38,009 bases of DNA, from positions 453 to 38,461 of the forward strand of contig DENB01000090.1 of assembly GCA_002359495.1 (NCBI GenBank). Direction: 5' to 3'. Position numbers and translations under genes: made by a program. The notes under the pieces were generated by a model, which searched no databases, was not told the origin of the DNA, and saw only the letters and a program-made list of their open reading frames with translations. The stretch comes from Enterobacteriaceae bacterium UBA2655. Its GTDB lineage: Bacteria; Pseudomonadota; Gammaproteobacteria; Enterobacterales; Enterobacteriaceae. Shown in pieces: positions 28,422-38,009 of the stretch; the first letter of the stretch is position 1, and each line of letters begins with the position of its first letter.

Positions 28422-29570
28422 ATGTCATCGCGTCCCTTAACGATTGCCCTGGTCGCCGGAGAAACCTCCGGCGATATTCTTGGCGCCGGCCTTATTCGAG
28501 CTCTGAAAGCCAAACACCCTGATGCGCATTTCGTCGGCGTGGCGGGTCCGCTTATGCAGGCGGAAGGGTGCGAAGCCTGGTATGAGATGGAAGAGTTGGC
28601 GGTGATGGGCGTGGTGGAAGTGGTGGAACGCCTGCCGCGTCTGCTAAAAATCCGCCGCGATCTTACGCAGCGTTTCAGCGCATTGCGGCCCGACGTTTTC
28701 GTCGGCATCGACGCGCCCGATTTCAATATCACGCTGGAAGGGCGGCTGAAGCGCGCGGGCATCCGCACTATCCATTACGTCAGCCCGTCGGTATGGGCGT
28801 GGCGTCAAAAGCGCGTTTTCAAAATTGGCCGCAACACCGATCTGGTGCTGGCCTTTCTGCCTTTTGAAAAAGCGTTTTACGATCGCTTCGACGTTCCCTG
28901 CCGCTTTATCGGCCATACAATGGCGGACGCTATGCCGCTGCAGCCGGATAAGCTGGCCGCGCGGCGCGAGCTGGGAATCGCTGCGGATGCGCTTTGCCTG
29001 GCGCTGCTGCCCGGCAGCCGCAATGCGGAAGTCGAGATGCTAAGCGCCGATTTTCTGAAAACGGCCCGGCTTTTGCGCGTGCGTTATCCGACGCTGGAAA
29101 TCGTCGTGCCGTTGGTAAACGCCAAACGACGCGCGCAGTTCGAGCGGATCAAGGCCGAGGTGGCGCCTGAACTGCCGATGCACCTGCTGGACGGCAAAGG
29201 GCGCGAGGCGATGGTGGCCAGCGATGCGGCGCTGTTGGCCTCCGGCACCGCCGCGCTGGAGTGCATGCTGGCGAAATGCCCGATGGTGGTGGGGTATCGC
29301 ATGAAACCCTTTACCTTCTGGCTGGCGAAGCGGCTAGTGAAAACGCCTTACGTCTCGCTGCCGAATCTGCTGGCGGGGCGCGAAATCGTCAAAGAATTGT
29401 TGCAGGAAGAGTGCCAGCCCGATGCGCTGGCGGCAGCGCTTGAGCCGCTGCTGCATGCGGGATCGGCGCGCGATACGCTGCTGGCCACCTTCCATCAGTT
29501 ACATGAGCAAATCCGCTGGAATGCCGATGAACAGGCGGCCCAGGCGGTACTGGAGTTAGCCCGTGGCTGA
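28422..29570 (+). CDS. lpxB: Lipid-A-disaccharide synthase
   Basis: GT19-family glycosyltransferase at the inner membrane that joins UDP-2,3-diacylglucosamine and lipid X to form disaccharide 1-phosphate. It has 382 residues, the E. coli length. Visible conserved blocks are [56 protein letters not shown] and [21 protein letters not shown]. It starts 3 bases after lpxA and overlaps rnhB by 8 bases, indicating tight translational coupling. Confidence 0.97.
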   Translation: MSSRPLTIALVAGETSGDILGAGLIRALKAKHPDAHFVGVAGPLMQAEGCEAWYEMEELAVMGVVEVVERLPRLLKIRRDLTQRFSALRPDVFVGIDAPDFNITLEGRLKRAGIRTIHYVSPSVWAWRQKRVFKIGRNTDLVLAFLPFEKAFYDRFDVPCRFIGHTMADAMPLQPDKLAARRELGIAADALCLALLPGSRNAEVEMLSADFLKTARLLRVRYPTLEIVVPLVNAKRRAQFERIKAEVAPELPMHLLDGKGREAMVASDAALLASGTAALECMLAKCPMVVGYRMKPFTFWLAKRLVKTPYVSLPNLLAGREIVKELLQEECQPDALAAALEPLLHAGSARDTLLATFHQLHEQIRWNADEQAAQAVLELARG

Positions 29571-30189
29571 ATTTATTTATCCTGATGCCCGCCTGATCGC
29601 CGGCGTGGACGAGGTCGGGCGCGGACCGCTGGTCGGCGCCGTGGTGACCGCTGCGGTGATCCTCGATCCGGCAAATCCGATTGCCGGACTGGCTGATTCA
29701 AAGAAGCTGTCGGAAAAGCGCCGTCTGGCGCTCTATGACGAAATTACCGCGAAGGCGCTCGCCTGGAGTCTGGGCCGCGCCGAACCGGAAGAGATCGATC
29801 GGCTGAATATTTTGCATGCCACTATGCTGGCGATGCAGCGCGCGGTGGCGGGGCTGGCCGTGCAGCCTGACTTCGTGCTGATTGACGGCAACCGCTGCCC
29901 GGCGCTGCCGATGTCCGCGCAGGCGGTGGTCAAAGGCGACAGCCTGGTAGCGGAAATCAGCGCGGCCTCGATTCTGGCTAAAGTCACACGCGACCGGGAA
30001 ATGGCTGAGCTGGATAGTCTGTTTCCCGACTATGGCTTTGCCCAACATAAAGGTTATCCTACCGCCCTGCATCTGGAAAAACTGACGCAGCACGGCGCCA
30101 CGCCGCATCATCGTCGCAGCTTTGCGCCGGTGCGCAACATCCTGATCGATGCCGACGTTCTGGCCGCTCGCCAGCCCGCTGCGCTTTAA
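29563..30189 (+). CDS. rnhB: Ribonuclease HII
   Basis: Cleaves RNA in RNA-DNA hybrids and starts ribonucleotide excision repair at single embedded ribonucleotides. It has 208 residues (E. coli 198); the extra residues are a C-terminal tail ([18 protein letters not shown]). Acidic active-site residues D16-E17 lie in [16 protein letters not shown], and the third in [11 protein letters not shown]. The substrate-recognition motif GRG and the tyrosine in KGYPT are present. The start codon is GTG and overlaps the end of lpxB by 8 bases. dnaE follows after 30 bases. Confidence 0.96.
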   Translation: MAEFIYPDARLIAGVDEVGRGPLVGAVVTAAVILDPANPIAGLADSKKLSEKRRLALYDEITAKALAWSLGRAEPEEIDRLNILHATMLAMQRAVAGLAVQPDFVLIDGNRCPALPMSAQAVVKGDSLVAEISAASILAKVTRDREMAELDSLFPDYGFAQHKGYPTALHLEKLTQHGATPHHRRSFAPVRNILIDADVLAARQPAAL

Positions 30190-30219
30190 TAGCCTGACGC
30201 TGTTTAACCGGAAACTGAT

Positions 30220-33702
<3,483 letters not shown>

Positions 33703-33714
33703 AACAGGAACATT

Positions 33715-34674
33715 ATGAGTCTTAATTACCTGGATTTTGAACAGCCAATCGCAGAACTGGAAGCGAAAATCGATTCGCTCACCTCGATTGGCCGTCAGGA
33801 TGAAAAACACGATATTAATCTGGACGAAGAAGTGCAGCGTCTGCGCGAAAAAAGCGTCGAGCTGACCCGTAAAATCTTCTCCGATTTGGGCGCATGGCAG
33901 ATCGCGCAGTTGGCTCGCCATCCTTTGCGTCCTTACACGCTGGACTATGTCCGTAACGCCTTTGACGAATTCGACGAGCTGGCCGGCGACCGCGCTTATG
34001 CCGACGATAAAGCGATCGTCGGCGGCATCGCTCGTCTCGATGGCCGTCCGGTGATGATCATCGGTCATCAGAAAGGCCGTGAAACCAAGGAGAAAATCCG
34101 TCGTAACTTTGGTATGCCGGCACCCGAGGGCTACCGTAAAGCGCTGCGTCTGATGGAGATGGCCGAGCGTTTCAACATGCCGATCATTACCTTCATCGAC
34201 ACGCCGGGCGCTTACCCGGGCGTCGGCGCGGAAGAGCGCGGCCAGTCCGAGGCGATCGCCCGCAACCTGCGTGAAATGTCCGGGCTGAAAGTGCCGGTCA
34301 TCTGCACCGTGATCGGCGAAGGCGGCTCCGGCGGCGCGCTGGCGATTGGCGTGGGCGACAAGGTCAACATGTTGCAGTACAGCACCTATTCCGTCATCTC
34401 GCCGGAAGGCTGCGCCTCTATCCTGTGGAAAAGCGCGGACAAGGCGCCGCTGGCGGCGGAAGCGATGGGCATCACCGCCGATCGTCTGAAAGAGCTGAAG
34501 CTGATCGACTCGGTGATCCCGGAGCCGCTGGGCGGCGCGCATCGCCACCCGGTCGATATGGCTGCGAGCCTGAAGCAGCAGCTGCTGGCGGATCTGGCCG
34601 ATCTTGATGTGCTGAGCACCGAAGAGCTGCTCAACCGTCGCTACCAGCGTCTGATGAGCTACGGTTACGCGTAA
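33715..34674 (+). CDS. accA: Acetyl-CoA carboxylase carboxyltransferase subunit alpha
   Basis: With AccD it forms the carboxyltransferase that transfers carboxyl from biotin-BCCP to acetyl-CoA, giving malonyl-CoA for fatty acid synthesis. It has 319 residues, the E. coli length. The N-terminal helices ([22 protein letters not shown]) are followed by the crotonase-like core with [26 protein letters not shown] and [15 protein letters not shown], which form the CoA and biotin site. CAGGAA lies 5 bases before the ATG. It is the last gene of the long co-directional row and ends at a strong terminator. Confidence 0.98.
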   Translation: MSLNYLDFEQPIAELEAKIDSLTSIGRQDEKHDINLDEEVQRLREKSVELTRKIFSDLGAWQIAQLARHPLRPYTLDYVRNAFDEFDELAGDRAYADDKAIVGGIARLDGRPVMIIGHQKGRETKEKIRRNFGMPAPEGYRKALRLMEMAERFNMPIITFIDTPGAYPGVGAEERGQSEAIARNLREMSGLKVPVICTVIGEGGSGGALAIGVGDKVNMLQYSTYSVISPEGCASILWKSADKAPLAAEAMGITADRLKELKLIDSVIPEPLGGAHRHPVDMAASLKQQLLADLADLDVLSTEELLNRRYQRLMSYGYA

Positions 34675-34690
34675 GCCAAACTCTACCGGA

Positions 34691-34718
34691 AAAGCGGTCC
34701 TGCGGGGCCGCTTTTTTT
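34691..34718 (+). terminator. Rho-independent terminator of accA
   Basis: AAAGCGGTCC (34691-34700), loop TGCG and GGGCCGCTTT (34705-34714) form a 10-bp stem with one G-T pair, running into T residues through 34718. It closes the accA transcript 16 bases after its stop codon. Confidence 0.92.
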
Positions 34719-34820
34719 ATGTCTGAACGCCACCCGCCTAAAGTGCGGATCAATCTGACTCAGTCCCGGCGCACTTTTCGCTATTCTTATTCAGTGCCAC
34801 AACAAAACCGGAGGTGGGCA

Positions 34821-36971
34821 TTGAATATTATTGCGATCATGGGACCGCATGGCGCTTTTTATAAAGACGAGCCGATTCGCGAACTGGATGTGGCGTTGAG
34901 TCAGCAGGGATTCCAGCTCATCTATCCAAAAAACGCCAACGACTTGCTGAAGCTGATTGAGCACAACCCGCGTATTTGCGGCGTGATCTTCGACTGGGAT
35001 GAGTACAGCATGGAGCTGTGTCGGGAGATCAACCATCTCAACGAACATTTGCCGCTCTACGCTTTCATCAACACCCACTCTCAAATGGACGTCAGCATCA
35101 ACGAAATGCGCATGGCGCTGCGTTTCTTTGAATATGCGCTGAGCGCCGCTGACGATATCGCGCTGCACATCCGTCAGTATACCGACGAATATATCGATCA
35201 CATTACGCCGCCGCTGACCAAAGCGCTTTTTACCTATGTGAAAGAGGGCAAGTACACCTTCTGTACGCCGGGGCATATGGCGGGCACCGCCTTCCAGAAA
35301 AGCCCGGTGGGCAGCCTGTTTTACGATTTCTTCGGCGGCAATACGTTGAAGGCGGATATCTCCATCTCCGTCACCGAATTAGGATCGCTGCTCGATCACA
35401 CAGGGCCGCATCTGGAGGCGGAAGAGTATGTGGCGCGCACCTTCGGCGCTGAACAGAGCTATATGGTGACCAACGGCACCTCGACCTCTAATAAAATCGT
35501 CGGCATGTACGCCGCGCCAGCGGGCAGCACAGTGCTGATCGACCGCAACTGCCACAAGTCCCTGACGCATCTGCTGATGATGAGTGACATCATCCCCATC
35601 TGGCTGAAGCCGACGCGAAATGCGCTCGGCATTCTGGGCGGCATACCGAAACGCGAATTTACCCGCGACAGCATTGAGCGCAAGGTGGCGCAAACGCCGC
35701 GTGCCGCCTGGCCGGTGCATGCGGTGATCACCAATTCCACCTATGACGGCCTGCTCTATAACACGCAGTACATCAAAGAGACGCTGGAGGTGCCGTCGAT
35801 TCACTTCGATTCCGCCTGGGTGCCTTACACCAACTTCCATCCTATTTATGCCGGAAAAAGCGGCATGAGCGGCGATCGCGTCCCCGGCAAAGTCTTCTAT
35901 GAAACGCAGTCGACGCATAAGCTGCTGGCGGCCTTTTCACAGGCTTCGCTGATCCACATTAAAGGCGATTACGACGAACACACCTTTAATGAAGCTTATA
36001 TGATGCACACCACCACCTCGCCGAACTACGCGATTGTCGCCTCGATTGAAACCGCGGCCGCGATGCTGCGCGGCAATCCCGGTCGGCGTCTGATCAATCG
36101 CTCGGTTGAGCGCGCGCTGCATTTCCGTCGCGAGATCCAGCGTCTGCGCGAAGAGTCGGATAGCTGGTTCTTCGACATCTGGCAGCCGGAGCATGTGGAA
36201 GAGGCGGAGTGCTGGCCGATCCAGCCCGGCGAAGAGGACTGGCACGGTTTCACGCAGGCCGATCGCGATCATATGTACCTGGATCCGATCAAAGTCACTA
36301 TTTTGACGCCGGGCATGAGCGAGCTGGGCAAGATGGCGGAAGAGGGGATCCCGGCGGCGCTGGTCGCTAAATTCCTCGACGAGCGCGGCGTGGTGGTAGA
36401 GAAAACCGGCCCTTACAATCTGCTGTTTCTCTTCAGCATCGGCATCGATAAAACCAAGGCGATGAGCGTGCTGCGCGGGCTGACTGAATTTAAGCGCGCT
36501 TACGATCTTAACTTGCGCGTGAAGAACATGCTGCCGGATCTCTATGCCGAAGATCCCGATTTCTACCGTAACATGCGCATCCAGACCCTGGCGCAAGGCA
36601 TTCATCAGCTGATTCTGCAACATGACCTGCCGCGTCTGATGCTGAAAGCGTTTGATGTGCTGCCTGAAATGCGTATGACGCCGCACCAGGCGTTTCAACA
36701 GCAGGTGAAAGGTCATGTCGAGACGGTGGACATCAACGATATGGTGGGCCGCGTCTCCGCCAATATGATCCTGCCTTATCCTCCCGGCGTGCCGCTGGTG
36801 ATGCCGGGCGAAGTGATCACCGAGGAGGGACGCGCGGTGCTCGATTTCCTGCTGATGCTTTGCACCATCGGGCGCCACTATCCCGGCTTTGAAACCGATA
36901 TTCACGGCGCGTCCTTAACCGAAGACGGCCGCTATCTGGTACGGGTGCTGAAAAACGAAAGCAGCCAATGA
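34821..36971 (+). CDS. ldcC: Lysine decarboxylase LdcC
   Basis: PLP-dependent fold-type I decarboxylase that converts lysine to cadaverine and consumes a proton; E. coli LdcC is the weakly expressed counterpart of acid-induced CadA. From a TTG start the product has 716 residues (E. coli LdcC 713, CadA 715). It shows the N-terminal wing domain (GVIFDWDEYSMELC), the PLP lysine K367 in ETQSTHKLLAAFSQASL, the HFDSAWVPYTNFHPIY block, and the C-terminal FETDIHG. GGAGGT lies 5 bases before the TTG, an ideal site. The frame is open to an ATG at 34719, but that codon touches the accA terminator T run and would add 34 residues absent from the family. The accA-ldcC-yaeR-tilS order supports LdcC over CadA. 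Confidence 0.94.
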   Translation: MNIIAIMGPHGAFYKDEPIRELDVALSQQGFQLIYPKNANDLLKLIEHNPRICGVIFDWDEYSMELCREINHLNEHLPLYAFINTHSQMDVSINEMRMALRFFEYALSAADDIALHIRQYTDEYIDHITPPLTKALFTYVKEGKYTFCTPGHMAGTAFQKSPVGSLFYDFFGGNTLKADISISVTELGSLLDHTGPHLEAEEYVARTFGAEQSYMVTNGTSTSNKIVGMYAAPAGSTVLIDRNCHKSLTHLLMMSDIIPIWLKPTRNALGILGGIPKREFTRDSIERKVAQTPRAAWPVHAVITNSTYDGLLYNTQYIKETLEVPSIHFDSAWVPYTNFHPIYAGKSGMSGDRVPGKVFYETQSTHKLLAAFSQASLIHIKGDYDEHTFNEAYMMHTTTSPNYAIVASIETAAAMLRGNPGRRLINRSVERALHFRREIQRLREESDSWFFDIWQPEHVEEAECWPIQPGEEDWHGFTQADRDHMYLDPIKVTILTPGMSELGKMAEEGIPAALVAKFLDERGVVVEKTGPYNLLFLFSIGIDKTKAMSVLRGLTEFKRAYDLNLRVKNMLPDLYAEDPDFYRNMRIQTLAQGIHQLILQHDLPRLMLKAFDVLPEMRMTPHQAFQQQVKGHVETVDINDMVGRVSANMILPYPPGVPLVMPGEVITEEGRAVLDFLLMLCTIGRHYPGFETDIHGASLTEDGRYLVRVLKNESSQ

Positions 36972-37048
36972 AATCAGAATGATACGGCTTGTGATGCGGC
37001 GCCGGGAGGCGTAGGGTCACAGGCTGTTAACAACGTGACGGAGAGCCT

Positions 37049-37438
37049 ATGTTGCAGTTAAAGCAGGTCCACCATATCGCCATCATTGCGTCTGATTATG
37101 CGCGCAGCAAAGCGTTTTACTGCGATGTGCTCGGTTTTACCCTGACGGGAGAGTTTTACCGCGAGGCGCGCGACTCCTGGAAAGGGGATCTGGCTCTGAA
37201 TGGAGAATACACTATCGAGTTGTTCTCTTTTCCCGAGCCGCCGGCGCGCGTCAGCCAGCCGGAAGCGTGCGGGCTGCGTCATCTGGCGTTTACCGTCGAA
37301 AATGTCGACGCCGCCTGCGCGCTGCTGGCGGAAAAGGGCGTCAGCTGCGAGCCGGTGCGAATCGATCCGCTGACCGGCAAGCGCTGCACCTTTTTCACCG
37401 ATCCCGACGGTTTGCCGCTGGAGCTTTATCAGGCGTAA
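37049..37438 (+). CDS. yaeR: VOC family (glyoxalase-like) protein YaeR
   Basis: Small metal-binding protein of the vicinal oxygen chelate superfamily; physiological substrate unknown. It has 129 residues as in E. coli, beginning MLQLKQVHHIAIIASDYARSKAFYCDVLGF. Candidate metal ligands typical of the fold are H9, E57 (TIELFSFP), H78 (LRHLAF) and E125 (LPLELYQA). The conserved YREARDSWKGDLALNG and FFTDPDGLPLELY are family-specific. GGAGAG lies 5 bases ahead of the ATG. It sits between ldcC and tilS as in E. coli; a GC-rich hairpin follows the stop. Confidence 0.93.
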   Translation: MLQLKQVHHIAIIASDYARSKAFYCDVLGFTLTGEFYREARDSWKGDLALNGEYTIELFSFPEPPARVSQPEACGLRHLAFTVENVDAACALLAEKGVSCEPVRIDPLTGKRCTFFTDPDGLPLELYQA

Positions 37439-37453
37439 AATAGCGCGCTCTGC

Positions 37454-37472
37454 GGGCCGCACCCTGCGGCCC
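37454..37472 (+). other. GC-rich hairpin between yaeR and tilS
   Basis: GGGCCGCA (37454-37461) and TGCGGCCC (37465-37472) form a perfect 8-bp stem around CCC. It ends 19 bases before the tilS ATG and has no T tract, so it is more likely a leader or mRNA-stability hairpin than a terminator. Confidence 0.45.
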
Positions 37473-37491
37473 TGATTACGATGGATGTCTC

Positions 37492-38009
37492 ATGCCTTTG
37501 TCTCATCTGGAATCGCTGCTGGTCCCCGACGCTTCGCTGGCGGTGGCCTTTAGCGGCGGCCTCGATTCCACGGTGCTGCTGCATCAGCTTACGCGCTGGC
37601 GGCAGCGCTATCCCGCGACGAAACTGCGCGCCCTGCACGTCCATCACGGTTTGAGCCCGCATGCGGATGCCTGGGCCGCGCATTGTCTGGCGCTTTGTCA
37701 GCGTTGGCAGGTAGAGTGCGACATCCTGCGCGTTCAGGTGGAAAGCCGCGGAGAGGGTGTTGAAGCCGCCGCGCGCCGCGCGCGTTACGCGGCGCTGGAG
37801 AGCCGTCTGCAGCCCGAAGAAACCCTGCTGACCGCGCAGCATCTCGACGATCAATGTGAAACCCTGCTGCTAGCGCTGAAGCGCGGCAGCGGTCCCGCCG
37901 GGCTTGCCGCCATGCCGCAGCGGCTGCGGCTGCCGGGCGGCAATCCTCTGCTGCGTCCGCTGCTGGGCTTTACGCGTCCGCAGCTGGAAGCCTGGGCGGC
38001 GACGCACCA
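37492..38009 (+). CDS. tilS: tRNA(Ile)-lysidine synthase TilS (partial, 3' end outside window)
   Basis: Essential PP-loop ATPase that modifies C34 of the AUA-reading tRNA(Ile) to lysidine, switching its codon and amino-acid identity. The first 172 codons are visible. The PP-loop SGGLDS is at 21-26 (AVAFSGGLDSTVLLHQL), followed by LRALHVHHGLSPHADAW and TAQHLDDQCETLLLALKRGSGPAGLAAM, all typical of the N-terminal catalytic domain. E. coli TilS has about 432 residues, so roughly 260 lie beyond the edge. GGAT lies 6 bases before the ATG. The protein is too short here to appear complete only because of the window boundary. Confidence 0.96.
   Translation, partial: MPLSHLESLLVPDASLAVAFSGGLDSTVLLHQLTRWRQRYPATKLRALHVHHGLSPHADAWAAHCLALCQRWQVECDILRVQVESRGEGVEAAARRARYAALESRLQPEETLLTAQHLDDQCETLLLALKRGSGPAGLAAMPQRLRLPGGNPLLRPLLGFTRPQLEAWAATH

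Overview
The window is chromosomal DNA of a gammaproteobacterium of the order Enterobacterales. Gene order and protein sequences follow the Escherichia coli hemL-to-tilS segment almost gene for gene, but protein divergence, the GC-rich third codon positions and the absence of some E. coli genes point away from Escherichia. An Erwiniaceae-type genome (Pantoea, Mixta, Erwinia) is my best inference; the genus cannot be fixed by reading alone. I see no prophage, insertion sequence, CRISPR array, tRNA or rRNA.

Layout, left to right. 1-5124: hemL (minus, cut by the window edge), clcA and erpA (plus), then a minus-strand group mtnN-btuF followed by a small exported protein of unknown function that occupies the place where E. 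coli carries yadS. 5223-9622: dgt, degP behind a sigma-E type promoter, and the sugar-diacid regulator cdaR. 9658-14769 (minus): yaeH, dapD, glnD and map. 15086-18416 (plus): the translation block rpsB-tsf-pyrH-frr, opened by a GC-discriminator promoter and the S2 (t44-type) leader. 18556-34674 (plus): the envelope and lipid block ispC-uppS-cdsA-rseP-bamA-skp-lpxD-fabZ-lpxA-lpxB-rnhB-dnaE-accA. 34821-38009 (plus): ldcC, yaeR and the first part of tilS.

How the genes work together. ispC and uppS make the isoprenoid carrier for wall and O-antigen synthesis. cdsA and accA feed phospholipid synthesis, and fabZ shares its hydroxyacyl-ACP substrate with lpxA and lpxD. lpxA, lpxD and lpxB make lipid A disaccharide. 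skp, degP and bamA carry, check and insert outer-membrane proteins, and rseP cuts RseA to release sigma-E when this process fails, which is the signal that drives degP. rnhB and dnaE are replication genes embedded in the same block.

This is mainly conserved core genome. No new multi-gene system was found. The parts that deserve a second look are the small exported ORF and the BtuF tail at the yadS position, a perfect 14-bp palindrome upstream of cdaR, a structured leader in front of dapD, and a hairpin in the lpxD-fabZ gap. Several long open frames antisense to GC-rich genes are shadows and are not annotated.
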